Made by a program: the position numbers and the translations under genes. Shown piece after piece: positions 47,500 through 60,085 of a DNA stretch of 64,000 bases. Position 1 is the stretch's first letter. The number at the start of each line of letters is the position of its first letter. Under the pieces are notes generated by a model. That model was not told the DNA's origin and did no database searches. It worked only from the letters and a program-made list of their open reading frames with translations. Source of the stretch: Hemerocallis citrina (Eukaryota; Streptophyta; Magnoliopsida; Asparagales; Asphodelaceae); NCBI GenBank assembly GCA_017893485.1, contig CM030368.1:111359549-111423548 (forward strand), in the 5' to 3' direction.

Positions 47500-48799
47500 G
47501 CACGTACTTTCTCAGCATAGAGATATGAAACACGTCGTGCACTTGGGCTAATTCTGCCGGTAACTCAAGCTTGTACGCAGCCTTCTTGATCCTTTTTAGA
47601 ATTCTGTAGGGTCCAATGTATCTTAGGGCCAGCTTGCCACCCCTACCAAATCTAACAACACCCTTGGTCGGTAAGCCTTACAAGAATACTGGGTCTTTTA
47701 CCTTGAACTCTAGTTCTCTGCAGCAAGTGTCGGCATAACTCTGCTCTGCGTGATCTATAGCCTCTTTCTGATCAATTAAGTCTTCTCTTAGGTCTGCTGT
47801 ACAACCCCGGTCCAAACATGTGCCTTTCGCCCATTTCATACCAGAAAATCAGCGTCCTACACTTCCTTCCATATAGTGCTTTGAATGGAGCCCTCCCGAT
47901 ACTAGCCTGGTAGCTATTGTTGTAGGCGAACTCAACCAATGCAAAATACTTCTCCCAGCTCCCTCTGAAGTCTAAGATGCATGCTCGCAACATATCCTCC
48001 AGAATTCTGTTAACTCTTTCATTCTATCCATCGATCTGTGGGTGAAATGTTGTGCTGAAATATGTTCTCGTTCACAACGCTGCCTGCAGACACTTCTAAA
48101 CCGTTAGGTGAATCTTGCGTCCATGTTGGAAACTATATATACTGGCACACCGTGTAGCTTTATAATCTCCTAGATGTTAACTTCTGCTAACTTCTACAAA
48201 GACCATGTTGTTCTCACTGGTAGAAAATGTGTTGATTTTGTCAATCTATCCCCAATGACCCAAACGAAATCATTCCCTCTCGGACTCCTGGGTATACCTG
48301 TGATGAAATCCATACTAATGCTCTAACACTTCCATTCTAGAATAGGCAATGGATGTAATAATCCTCCAGACTCAGATTCTCTGTCTTTACCTTTTGACAA
48401 GTGAGAATCTGGCCACACACTCAGCTATATCTCACTTCTTTCCGGACCACTAGCAGAACTATTTCACATCTCTATACATCTTCGTGCTTCCTGGGTGAAC
48501 TGTGAGTAAGGTGGTGTGGGCTTCCTTCATGATTTTCTCTCTTAGATCCTCCACCTTTAGCACAGACAACCGATCTCCAAACCACATCACTCCCTCCTTA
48601 ACATTGAACTCAGGAAGTATTCCTTCGTTCACATGGTCCTTGAGTGCTTGGATCTCCGCATCACCCCCTTGACCTTTCTTTACTCGGTCCTTCAAACTTG
48701 GTTGAAGCTCTAATCGGGCTAACATAGCACCCAACCTATGTAAAATTACATCGATACCGGCTCTCCTTATCTCTTCATCCAGCTGCTTCCTGGTTGCAA
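47500..48799 (-). pseudogene. integrase of K
   Basis: The HHCC region starts with EAHTTLLTVHPGSTKMYRD (near 48515-48460). The catalytic core follows with [19 protein letters not shown] and [13 protein letters not shown] (48330-48220). It then has N-DARFT, FHPQIDG(stop)NERVN and LEDMLRACILDFRGSW, and ends EFAYNNSYQASIGRAPF and ALYGRKCRT. The D-D-E positions can be placed, but the frame is broken at least three times. Downstream, PTKGVVRFGRGGKLALRYIG and VHDVFHISMLRKY (47690-47540) form the usual C-terminal domain before the chromodomain-like tail. Confidence 0.87.
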
Positions 48800-49304
48800 T
48801 CAGCGTAGCAACACTCCTCTTCCTGCTATGCGCATCTGCCACCATGTTGGACTTTCCTGGATGGTACAAAATCTATGGCCTGATGTCTTCCAACACCTCC
48901 AATCATTGCCTCTCCCTCAAGTTTAAGTTGTTCTACTAATAGATATACTTTAAGCTCTTGTGGTCTGTGTACGTCTCCACCTTCGATTCATAGATATAAT
49001 GTCTCAATATCTTCAAGGCAAAAATTGTAGCAGCCAACTCCAAAACATGTGTGGGATAGTTCTTCAAATATGGTCGGAGTTGTCTTGATCCGTAGGCAAT
49101 AATTCTCCCTTCTTGCATTAGAACGCATCAAAACCTAAGTGAAATGCATCGTTGTAGATCGCGTAACTCTTATCTGGCTGTGGTAAGAACAAAATCGGTG
49201 CTAATATCAATCGGTTCTTCAACTCCTAGAAGCTCCCTTCACACTTCTTAGTCCACTCAAAGTTCTAGTTCTTCTTGGTCAAAGCTGTCAGTGGTACTGT
49301 TATC
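48800..49304 (-). pseudogene. RNase H of K
   Basis: The best block is [20 protein letters not shown] followed by [19 protein letters not shown] and [11 protein letters not shown] (49110-48936), which includes the Glu and Asp positions of RNase H. After a stop, YHPGKSNMVADAHSRKRS (near 48865-48810) forms the usual end of the domain. It degrades the RNA strand during reverse transcription. The upstream link to RT (49120-49304) is out of frame, with a TKKN-E-WTKK-like stretch still visible near 49240. Confidence 0.8.
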
Positions 49305-50218
49305 TTAGCATGTCCTGAATGAACTACTTGTAGTACGCAGTCGACCCAAAAATGTCATTACTTCTTTCACTCTCATGGGTTGAGGCCAATCCTTCACCGC
49401 CTCAATCTTCTGTGGGTCAGTGGCCACTCTTTCATTAGAAAGGACATGGCCAAGGAAAGCTACTTCCGTCTTCCAGAATTCACTCTTGGACAGCTTTGCG
49501 TACAACTCATGCTCTTGAAGCTTGCTTAGAACTGCATTCAGATGCGTGGCATGATCCTCCTCTGTCTTAGAGTACACCAGGATGTCGTTTATGAAGACCA
49601 CCACAAATGAGTTGAAGATTGGCCGTAGAACCTGATTCATCAAATCCATGAAGATTGCTGGAGCATTGGCCACTCCTATTGGGCCACTCCTATTGGCATC
49701 ACCAAGAACTCATAGTGTCCATGCCGAGTCCTGAAGATTGTCTTTGGTACATCTTCTTCCTCGACACGAACCTGATGGTAACCCGATCACAGATCGATCT
49801 TCGAGAACACTGCTGCTCCTTGTAGCTGGTCGAACAAGTCATCGATCCTGAGAATTTGATATTTATTTTGGACTATGACCTTGTTCAACTCTCGATAGTC
49901 GATACACATCCTCGACGATCCGTCATTCTTCTTGACCAGTATCACTGGCAGTCCCCATGGTGAGGCACTAGGTCTGAGGAGTCCCTTCTATAGCAATTCC
50001 TCTATCTGCTTCTTGACTTCATTCTACTCCACCGGAGCTATGCGATATGGTGCTTTTGGCACTTGCGCGCTGCCCGACTGAATCACAATGCTAAGCTCCA
50101 CATCTTTTGGTGGGGGTAGACCCGAAAAATCCTCCATAAATACGAGCAGAAAGTCTCATGCAATGAGTATTCCCTTAACCTCCTTCTGTACCTTAACCCT
50201 GGCTATAGCCACCAAAAT
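49305..50218 (-). pseudogene. reverse transcriptase of K
   Basis: Recognisable blocks are [72 protein letters not shown] and [16 protein letters not shown]. Then come FMDLMNQVLRPIFNSFVVVF, INDILVYSKTEEDH and LSKSEFW with FLGHVLS. The catalytic FIDD reads FIND. Four or more stops occur, including a TGA at 49787-49789 in place of an Arg codon in DL(R)SGY. A 14-bp tandem duplication at about 49671-49698 shifts the frame after MPIGVA. It is clearly inactive. Confidence 0.9.
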
Positions 50219-50595
50219 CTACCCATTCTTCCTCTTCCCTTGAAACACAATCTCCGGTTTCTCGGTTATGACTATGGTCACCTTCTTCCCTTTGTAGTCG
50301 ATATTTGCCTTGTTCTTGGACATCCAATCCATTCCCATTATTACATCGGCTCCCATAAACCATAATTCTAACAAGTCCATACTTAAAGTTTCTCTTCCAA
50401 TCTGGAGTTTACAGCCTTTATAACACATATCCATAGTGAGAGTCGCTCCTAATGGTGAAGCCTTCATTATAGCTAACTTAGGTTTTGCTTCCTGGGTGCA
50501 TTTCAATTTCATTGAAAAAGATTTTGACACAAACGAATGAGAGGATCCACTATCAAACAAAATATATGCTATATTTTCATTGACATCCAAACATC
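50219..50595 (-). pseudogene. protease of K
   Basis: An aspartic protease that releases the gag and pol proteins. CLDVNENIAYILFDSGSS and HSFVSKSFS carry an intact DSG active site. The flap and C-terminal part are present (DLLELWFMGADVIMGMDWMS). The family's usual start here is not a Met; the reading frame continues from gag. It ends in a stop near 50219, before RT. This is the best-preserved catalytic domain in the window. Confidence 0.85.
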
Positions 50596-50679
50596 CTGTT
50601 ATAAAAGTTATGTTCCCATCAACTTTATTTCTTCATAATCCAAATACAAAACCAAAATAAAATTAAATACTATCCATAC
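50596..50679 (-). other. apparent 84-nt intron at the gag-protease junction of K
   Basis: The donor is GTGG|GTATGG and the acceptor TTTTATAACAG|GA, with a very U-rich, A-rich interior. Removal joins EEVIV(G) to CLDVNENIAYILFDSG in phase 1. The distance to the protease DSG is the same 13 residues as in A1. Confidence 0.7.
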
Positions 50680-51130
50680 CCACAATTACTTCTTCATCTT
50701 CTTTAGCATCTTATTCCGTCAGGGCAAAAATGCACCCCTGTCGGAGTGGCTTCGTTCCTTTGTTGTTAGTCTTCGGGGTGGGGGTGGTTCGTTGCTTCTC
50801 TACAACTGGGGGCAGTTTCGCCTAATGTGCCTAGTCTTCCTACAGTTATAGCACATGCTGACACTAACCTGTACTTTACTTTTTAGCACTGACTCCTTAC
50901 ATGCCCTGCTTGTCCACATCCATAACACCTCACTGCCTTGTTAGTCTCTGAACTGACATTTGGATTCAGAAACTTCCTATTTGACCCTTGCTTCATGAAA
51001 TTGGTAGCTGGCACTAGCCGTTTTCCCTTGCTCCAACTCCCTGTCTTTCTCTTTGGCATCCGATTCTGGTTCATATCCTGTTCAGTGGCCGCTGCCCTTC
51101 TCACCAACTCATCAAATCTATGGATACACA
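50680..51130 (-). pseudogene. gag: C-terminal gag of K
   Basis: Only the nucleocapsid end is left. HRFDELVRRAAATEQDMN is followed by a basic linker and two CCHC zinc knuckles: CYGCGQAGHVRSQC (about 50924-50883) and, after a stop, CYNCRKTRHIRRNC (about 50853-50812). Then comes a segment like FALTE(stop)DAKEDEEVIV, where TAA replaces an expected Gln codon, ending at 50680 in front of an apparent intron. The N-terminal half is cut off by LTR H2 at 51131, so residues upstream of RYMCIH belong to that LTR and not to gag. The knuckles bind the element RNA during packaging. Confidence 0.8.
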
Positions 51131-51908
51131 TGTAACGCCCCGATTTTCGTAGCTGGGAAACCGTGACATAAGCTAGAATCTTTTTCCTACAATTAGCCAC
51201 GATGCACATAAAAACATGAAAATTTTAAAACTTTTTATTTCAACACCAATGTATTGTAAGTCCGAATGTTATAAATCTTCAATACATTACATCAGTGTTA
51301 CAATAATAACTTATAAGCCAAAGTGTTACAAACTTTCAATAAATTTACCTCAGAGTACAATGAATAACAAATAACACTTGGTACTTCACTTGGATGCTTC
51401 TCAACATTTAATAAATTACAATTTGAAATAATAAACAACACTGTGCTTCACACTTCACTTGTCTGGAGTCCTCCTGAATCCTGAACCACTAGTACCACAA
51501 TCCAATACCTAACTGAGTGGGACGTCAGTACATATACTGACGCAAAATGCTGATTACAAGCAGTAAAGTCTCAACTTTAAAACAACAGATTGATGAAAAG
51601 AGAAATGTGTATATATAATTTGATGTGTCAATGTATGTTATGACTTAGACTCTAATGCAAGGTCAATTAATGCAAAGATGCACTTATTCTAATGCAAGCG
51701 TGACTCTAGATAGTATGCATCCCATAACTGCATACGCCCATATCAAGCCATTTCTTTATATTTAGGGATTTGAACCCGCGCCATGAATTCTACTCTTGTA
51801 CTCTAACATGTTCCTGAAGATTACAATTTTACAATGCAGACAGTCTGGTGGTCTTTCTCCACTCTAAAAGTCAGTGATCACCCTGTTCGCTCAGATCTGT
51901 GGTCTTTC
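51131..51908 (-). repeat. LTR H2, fragment inserted in gag of K
   Basis: The left end TGTAACGCCCCGATTTTCG abuts gag codons at 51130 (flank ACACA). It resembles the left end of K's own 3' LTR. Element L cuts it at 51909. A tRNA B-box like GGTTCAAATCC (minus, 51765-51778) is present. No coding region. Confidence 0.7.
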
Positions 51909-54900
51909 TGTAGAGCCCTGAATGTCGAATAAATAAAATTTGAAATACGTGGCACAAATTCCGGAATCAACTTCAATTGAAATCATAAACATAGCAACCA
52001 TATACAGGAAAAATTAAAACTTTTTATTACATCAACTCTTTTACAAAGCACAGCGGAAATTGGACACTTTAAATTATAATTTTCTCTTTACAATCAGTCC
52101 TTTTACAAGATATGTATATCTACCACATGCTCCCAGCTCCATGCTAAAGGTACCTACCTGTAAAATATGAGGCTAGAGATAACCATAATACCCAAAATTA
52201 CAGGGGTCAGCCATAACGGTGTGAGTGATATTCAAAGGAAATATAAACTTAAATGGAAGCATAAGGAATAAAATCATAACTCAGCAAGTGGAACGTATTA
52301 ATGCAGTAATAATAGATGGAACATGAAATAACAGTAATTGAAGAATAAATCATCATGTGAAACTAGGCTAAGTGTCAATTGTAAGAAAACAGAAAAACAA
52401 GTATGCACGATACAAGTCAAGAAAAAAAACAAATGCACATGATGATTACTAATGCATACTTGTCGGATTCTATGCATCCCACTCTACATAGGTCCGGTGC
52501 AAGCCCTTATCGTTCTCCATTTTATAGGGTTTAATCCCTCGCTATGCAACTAACCCTACTACGGTGACTACTACGATATTTAGACATTCTGCGCGTACGT
52601 AGCCCATGCCCCGATAATTCTGGAAGTCAATCTCTATCCACAGATAATTTCAGAGACTGTTTCACTCACATCTGGGAATTTTCGAGAATACCCCACACCG
52701 CAAGCAATGGTGCCTCACCACACAAAGATGTCCTGTAAGCGTCGCCTCGATCCCGATAATTCCGGAGATCAATCCCACACTGTAGGTAACTCCAGAGACT
52801 ATTTCACAAACACCTCTATAATTCTGGGGACTATCTCTCACCATAGATCAACCTGAGGCCCTCATACTCACGTTTGCTCTCATTTCATCACAACTCCAAC
52901 TAGTGTTTGTCCTTAGATTTATTATTATTAGTTAAGTTACAATTCCTCCTAGAGTTGGTGTACCCTACCGAACTTACCTTTTAAAAAAATCAACAACATA
53001 AAGCCCCACTGGCAAAAATTCTACAAAATCTCATTTGCTGACATGCTAGGGTCCCATCCAACCTCTAGAGTCCCAAAATCAAAACCCCACTTTAGTTTAA
53101 TTATACAAATTGCTCTTCATTAATCACATTCCTTTTAATCGACCAACATTGCCATGAGAACTCTTTATATGTATAGAAGCACATTTCATCTATAAAAATA
53201 GAATTTTTTCAAAATCTGAAAATTTCACAATCTTGTTACTCAAAATAGTGCACTCTAAAATCAATATTAAATTCTGGAAAAAATCACTTAAATCCAGCAC
53301 ATATCAAGGAATCCACCATAAAAATCCGGGCTCAAATAAATTAGTTTAAAGGGTTTATATTCGATAAATTCTGAAACAATCTTTTATCCAAAAATTTGAA
53401 AGTTACACTACTTCGTTCCTCAAAACAGTACATTCAAAAATCAGTATTAAATTCTGAAAAAATCAAATTAGATCCAACACACAACGAGGAATTCACCATT
53501 AAAATCTGGAATAAAATAAATTTGTTTAAAGGGTTTATATTCAATAAATTCAGAAAACTATCTTCCATTCAAAAATCTGAAAGTTACATGATTTTGTTCC
53601 TTAAACAGTACATTCTAAAATTAATATTAAATTTTGGAAAAAAATTAAACTAATTCCAGCACTCAACGAGGAATTCACCAAAAAAATCTGGAAGCAAATA
53701 AATTAGTTTAAAGGGTTCATATTCAATAAATTCTGAAAACCAGCCGTTATCTAAAAAATCTGAAACTACGACAGTACAGTGGTAGAAATTGCATATTTTA
53801 CAATCTATACAATCTATGAGTCGGATTGAGGATTTGTCAGATGTTCTAGAAGCTATACACAGTGAGCTACATTTTCTATTTAAGAAGTTTTATGTAATTC
53901 CATCAGCAACTAAGTCGAAATCTCGTTCCAAACAGAACCAAACGACTGTCCAGACCACACAATCTCTGGAAAGCTCATCCAAACTCGATCAAACCACTAA
54001 TATATATTTGTTTAAAACCATATATCTGCTTATAAATGTATACTAGAGTCCCCCTAACATAGAATACAAGCTACACCCACAAACAACTCAAAATCATCTA
54101 AAAAAATCCAACCCGAAACAAAATCAGCCGAAAGCAACCATGGCTCAGGCAAATAGTAACCTGGGGTTACTGTTCAACACCACTAGGCCAGAACGGTAAC
54201 CCTCGGTTATTGTTCAACCCCTAAACCCAAACCTAGCCCAAATATTTGGATTTTTATTATTTATTTTTTTGTATATTTCTTTCCAAAACTACTTCTTACA
54301 TACACAACAATACATAGAATAGTACAACTTTACTTAAATATTAGACCAATGAAAAATCTCATATTTTATTCATCTAAAACATGTTTCTTGAATCATACAC
54401 CATGATCTAACATCTACAGTCACATATATCGTCATTAGATTTATTTCTTTACGCAAAAATATTAATCTTTTATGCATAAACCTCTTCAAAATAAAATACT
54501 TTCGATCCATTAAACAATTATTGAAATCCTAATGTTTAGTTTCAATTTTTGATGATTAAAAACAACCAATAACATGGAAAGATCTCAACTTTATAATCAA
54601 TCAAGCATGAATTAAGGTGCATGGAGCAAGTTCTAATTATTTCTACATATCTTTATTAACTACAATTAAATTCAAAGACCCCAAGTTAGATTTTTCATTC
54701 ATCATCAATATTTAACATTCAAAATTAATAAAACATGATCATCTCTCATAAAAATTTCATCATTAGTTCATGTAAACATCCATAAGTTCATTCATCATGT
54801 TTCTATGAGTAAAACATATCAAATGACTAGAAGTATCACTCACCTCATAGAAGATCAACTTGAAGAACAATAATAGAATAAAGAAAAGCCTTCTCCTTTC

Positions 54901-55775
54901 AAAAGTCCAAGATTCAAGCATTAAACTCAACGAAAATAATGAGAAAGAGATGTTTTGAGTGCACAATAGAGATGGTTGGCTGCAGCCCCTATTATAGGCC
55001 GGGATTGGGCACCTAGGGTTCCACAGAGGTTTACAAAATTACCCTATGATTTTTATTTAAATATACGGATCCCTTCCAAATATTAGTTAATCAATTTAAT
55101 TTAAAATAAAATAGAATCAAATCCCTTCACATCTCCGGATCTGGCTGACCAGCACAAGTAGCCCAAAATTCAAAATCTGGAGTTTTTTCTCCAAGTGACA
55201 ATTTTGCACAAAAGTCATTCATTTTTGTAATATTTTCAACTAAGCCATGAAATGTTCATAACAAATCTCGAAAATTTAGAATTATTATCAACTAATAAAG
55301 ATTAGATTTTCCAAATAAATTTTCTGACTTTTATACTCCAGGAAAAATATTTTCAATAAAGCCTCCAATAATCTCAAAATTGCGTAATTATATATTTATT
55401 CAATTAAATCAATAAAAATCAACCAAATATGGAAATAATCTAATTTATTTAAGCCTTCGACCGAATAGCCGGTCCTAAATGCAGCCAAATAATTTTTAAG
55501 TTAAATTTTCACCCCTAAACGACTTTTTACAGAAAGACCCCTTTCTTTCAAAAACTTACAAAAGTAGTTTTCTTTATTCAGAAAATCCTAAAAATTCAAA
55601 TATACCCAATAAAAAATAATAGAATTTGTTCAACTCAAAATTCTAATTTCACACTTCGAAAATATTTGCACGTGTTTTACATGTATGAAAATGTCAATTT
55701 TACAAAAAATCAAAATAATTAAATTAATTGATTTAAAAATTATTTATATTGTATTAAAATTTGCAGGGCGTTACA
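51909..55775 (-). repeat. 3' LTR J of element L (3867 bp)
   Basis: Plus-strand ends are TGTAGAGCCCTGAATG and GCAGGGCGTTACA. A polypurine tract (minus AAGGGGGTAGTTA, 55776-55790) directly adjoins it, so it is a 3' LTR. It is a reversed relative of M1. A TATAATAG box (minus, near 54992-54999) stands before a C-rich leader. The left flank is CTTTC (51904-51908). Confidence 0.8.
53211..53764. repeat. 180-183-bp tandem array in LTR J
   Basis: Three units start with AAAATCTGAA-like anchors at 53211, 53391 and 53572, with the next anchor at 53755. Each holds CAGTACATTC, AACGAGGAATTCACCA and TTTAAAGGGTTTATATTC. M1 lacks this array. Confidence 0.9.
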
Positions 55776-56185
55776 TAACTACCCCCTTAGAATAGTTCTG
55801 TCCTCAGAACAATCCTTAGTAAGAGGAATACAAAAATATAAAACTTACACAACAATTTCAGAAAATCCTTTTATCTTTATTTTCTAATTACATTGGGTTG
55901 TTAACTAAAGAAAATAATGTATAATAAGAACAGTAAAGTAAAGATGAAAACCGACAGAACAACAAGTATAAGAAAAAATCCATAAAGCATAAAACTAATC
56001 CCAAGAAGATAAATAAAATTGTATTAAAAAAATATAAACTATGCAATAACTTATCGAAAGCAACTAGATAATCATTTAATACATACGAATTTTTGAGATC
56101 ATAATCATTGTAACTAATATAATTTAGTCAATAATACTTTAAATCACACAAAGGAATAAAAAGGTTCCTTAAAACTTGAATACAC
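55776..56185 (-). other. internal 3' end of element L
   Basis: It starts with the polypurine tract and the GAGGACAGAACTATTCTAAG phrase also seen in K. The next 380 bp have no protein similarity that I can see. A3 is inserted at 56186, and the rest of L lies beyond the window. Confidence 0.65.
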
Positions 56186-56442
56186 TGGAACCCCCATTCC
56201 CGCCAATAAGTATTTTCTGCGTATTTCTATAATTTGAATTTTATAAATTTATTTTGTGCTAAATTCGTTTTGGATCTTCTACTAAAGTGTTTTTCTAATC
56301 AACAATTATGTTTATTTCAAATGATGATATATTGTAACTTTATTTTCTATTCCTAATTGATTGACTATTTATATTTTAGCCCAAATCAAATATGTTATTA
56401 CAATTTGGATTTTTATAAATTTGTTAAACTCAAATTCCATCT

Positions 56443-56675
<233 letters not shown>

Positions 56676-56939
56676 ACAACTAAATCTATTATTTATATAT
56701 GACTATTCTAATTATTCACGAAAAGATAAATGTTAATCTAATTGTATTCGTTCAATTAGTTTTATTTCCTACTGAACCATGTGAAATTTTGTTATACAGC
56801 CCATTTAAAAATTTTGTGTATTGAGTACCCTAATTTAATCTACTATCAATATAATTGTTTATCTTATTTATTCTAAAACCAATATCCATTCTTATTGGAT
56901 CCAAACCCTATACCCAATAACCCAACATCCTATATATCC

Positions 56940-56947
56940 TATAAATA
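56940..56947 (+). promoter_or_regulatory. TATA box of A3
   Basis: TATAAATA, repeated at 62747-62754 in the 3' LTR. CTAACCCCTAGCCTAACCC follows within 25 bp. A CCAATA sequence lies upstream. Confidence 0.75.
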
Positions 56948-58919
56948 CTAACCTACCCTAACCCCTAGCCTAACCCTAGCCGCCCCTACTGTTCAACCCC
57001 CTCTCTCATCCCTTCAGCCGCTCCTCGTCTCCGCCGCTCCTCCACCCCGCATCTCCTCCTTCCTCTGTTTCCTCCAGGAAACAGAGTGCCACTGTCGCGC
57101 ACACCCCCTCCCCCCCTCCCCGCCGTGACGTCCCTACCCCGTTCGACCACCTCGCGACCTCCCGTCGCCTCGCCATTACCCTTTTCAACCCAATGCCTCA
57201 TCGAACCCATCGAGCTTCCCCTGTTTCCTCTGATCTCCAACCGAACCCATTGAAGCCAGCGTTGCTGTGCTCCTCGACCACCACCATCGACCATCGCCTG
57301 AGCCTTCCCCTGCTCAATCGACAACCGCCGCTCGCCGTCCAGCCCACCGCCACCGAAGTCCTCGCTCTTTACCGCTGTCTACTATGATTGACTATACGTG
57401 CATTGCACGTGTAGTTGATCTGATGTCTGCTGTTTTGTGGGATTTTTGCCGTTTGCTGTTTTGTACGGCTGTTGCTGATTGGGTTGTTTTGCTGGTTGTT
57501 GTGTGATGGGGATTGCTGTTTTGTGATTTGTGTTGGGGAGTTTGCTATGTATAGTTGTGCACGTAGAGCACACGTGCTTTCGTGCGTGCATCGTTCAAGT
57601 TCGTTGCTCCGGGATTCCCATCCCGTTATTCTATAATATTCAAATTAATCATCCATCAGGCAAGTCACTTTCCCTCTTTAATTGTAAATTGTATCAAATT
57701 CAAGTTCTTTTATTGAAATTCTACAAGTAGATCCTAATCATTTATCGTATCATTGTATTGATTATCTTTGTTGGATCTATTGAGGGTACACGAGCTAACC
57801 CCAATATTCTTGACTTCGTGCCACTTTTGACTCCAAAGATTGAACCTTTCATGCATTCATGTAGAATTGATAACAGTGTCATTCATATAATCGCCGCACA
57901 AACAATCTATTATAGAAACTAATGCTAGGTTATATGTTTGACTGATCGATTGATGTTTGGTTGATGTGAAAAGAGTGTATGTGTGTGTTTTAATTGTATT
58001 TATCATGGTATCACACTCATCATCCTGATTATAAGATCTATTGACTAATAAAATTGATACCCATCATGTTTAATTAATTTATTTCATCATAAATAGCGAA
58101 GACTGTATGTTGTTTTATGTCTGGATTTTGTCTGTTATTTTTGACCTGGTAAATGATCTTAAATGAAATAACTTTCTAAATAAGGGTTGTATCCCTATGA
58201 TTCTATTATCCAGAACATCTTGAGTCATTGAATTCTGAGTAGTATAGCAAAAGTTATGATCTTTTTACTACTGCTGTGTTTTTTATTCCAAAATTTCATA
58301 TTCTTGTATGATTCATGTTTAATCTGTTAAAAGGTTGATTTAACATTAAAATATTACTCTGAAAATTTCCAGAACATTAGTTAACATGCTTAGAAGTCTA
58401 ATAAATACTTTTGATGATTTTATTATTGATTTTTTGCTAATTCTAAAAATATAATAACTTGATGTCGAATTTCTGCCTGAACATATAATCTGTAAAGAAT
58501 GATGTGTTTGACCTAGCTACTGTTGTCGGATTTTGTATTGTACATATGCGTTGGAACCGTATGGAAGTCTAGTTTTCAGAATTTCTGATAGTTTTAGTTT
58601 TCGAGTTTTGTAACAGCGGAAAATTCAATTTTAGTATAGGGAACTCATGTTGTCCAGAATTATACCTTCTAGATTTTCTTAATTTAATTATTCCTATATC
58701 ATTGTATTGTATTAATTAAAGTGTATATATTACATTGCATGATCCTAATCTCCTATTGTCATCATTCTAATTGTCCTATTCCAATTTATCATTCTATTGT
58801 TCCATTATTGTTACTGTCGTTCATCCAATATCTCAAATTTATATTGTATTGTCGCATCGATAAAATAATTAACAAGCAGGGGTTTAAGGGTTGACTTTAG
58901 TAGTTGACAATATAGGGAC

Positions 58920-59101
58920 TGTACTCGGATGAGGAGCCTGTGGTTGCCTATATTGTTATCTTGTGATCTTGTATGATCTTGTGATCTTGTATGATCTTGC
59001 GATCTTGTGATCTTGCATGATCTTGTGATCTTGTAGCATCTTATGGATAAATTATCGTTATGGATGGAACATTGTTATCGTACCGAGTACATGATCTATA
59101 A
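58920..59101. repeat. hypervariable module HV1 of A3
   Basis: It is bracketed by TGTACTCGG and CCGAGTACA. The inside repeats TGATCTTG(TA) about ten times. Confidence 0.85.
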
Positions 59102-59891
59102 AATCCACCACTAAGTTTTAACGTAACTTGTTTGTATGTAGCAACGATGTGGTAAATAAATGGGATGCATGAATTGCTACATTAGTTAGGATTAAAATGA
59201 TTAATAGACTTAAGAATTGACACCACATTGACATTGTATATTGTACATCATTGTTTCTATTGATATCGAATATTGTCTAAGTGTTAGTGATACCATTGAA
59301 CATTGTTATCGAATATTGGATTATTGTTTATAACGATTGCATCGATTACTATTAATTTTGATTATTGTTATTGTCCCATGTTATTGATTCCTATTGATCT
59401 ATTGAACTCATTGTTATATCGTTATTCCATTGTTATTTTGCTTTCTCTACTTGCTGTCCATGTCTAAGGACAATTTTTCTTCTCTTTTTAGATGAAGTAT
59501 TCACAGATAACGAAGGAGAATCGCCTGCTGGAATTGGAGAAGAAACTTTTTGAAGATTTTATGCTTTCTAATTGCTTATTGTTTTATTAAACTTATTGTA
59601 TCGAGACTTATTATTATTGTGATTGGATTTATTATTGCAGTAGGCTTATGACCCAGATTTTATTATTTGGTTCCAGATGTTGAATTATTGTATTTGGGAT
59701 ATTTCATATTTTTTATTCCAAGTATTATTGTTCAAGTGGTTGTTATTATTGCCTGCACAATTATTTTGTATTGTTTATATTATTGAGTTGAATGGGTAAA
59801 CAACTTATGGATGACGCAAGTCATTCTCTAGGCCAATGTCACGTGCTTATGTTCCGTACTTTTGGGAAGCGGGGCGTGACAAGGTTTTTAT

Positions 59892-59908
59892 TGGTATAAG
59901 AGCCCTGG
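59892..59908 (+). promoter_or_regulatory. PBS of A3
   Basis: TGGTATAAGAGCCCTGG lies 10 bases inside the LTR end. It has one change from TGGTATCAGAGCC. Confidence 0.85.
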
Positions 59909-60085
59909 TTTGGATAATATATCAGTCAAATGTGACTAACGTAAGGAAGTTTGGTTTTGACTAATATATTAGTCAGATTTGGGTTTTCCTTTTGACTCAA
60001 CAGTATGTGTAATATAAGAATCACATGGACAATTGATAACCAACTTATGATCTGGATGCTAACCATTTGATTGTTATTACCGACT

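Larger units (their letters stand above)
38704..51130 (-). mobile_element. Ty3/gypsy chromovirus-like element K
   Basis: On the minus strand: gag (zinc knuckles), protease, RT, RNase H, integrase, a chromodomain-like tail, polypurine tract (47221-47240) and 3' LTR (to 38704). The order RT-RNase H-integrase is Ty3/gypsy. The gag N-terminus and 5' LTR are displaced by LTR H2 at 51131. It is inserted in LTR A4 (flank GGTTG at 38699-38703). Many stops and frameshifts show an old copy. Confidence 0.8.

Noticed and set aside
56986..57387. 112-aa Gly/Arg-rich frame
   Set aside because: Reverse of the C-rich R region of A3; absent as a frame in its own 3' LTR.
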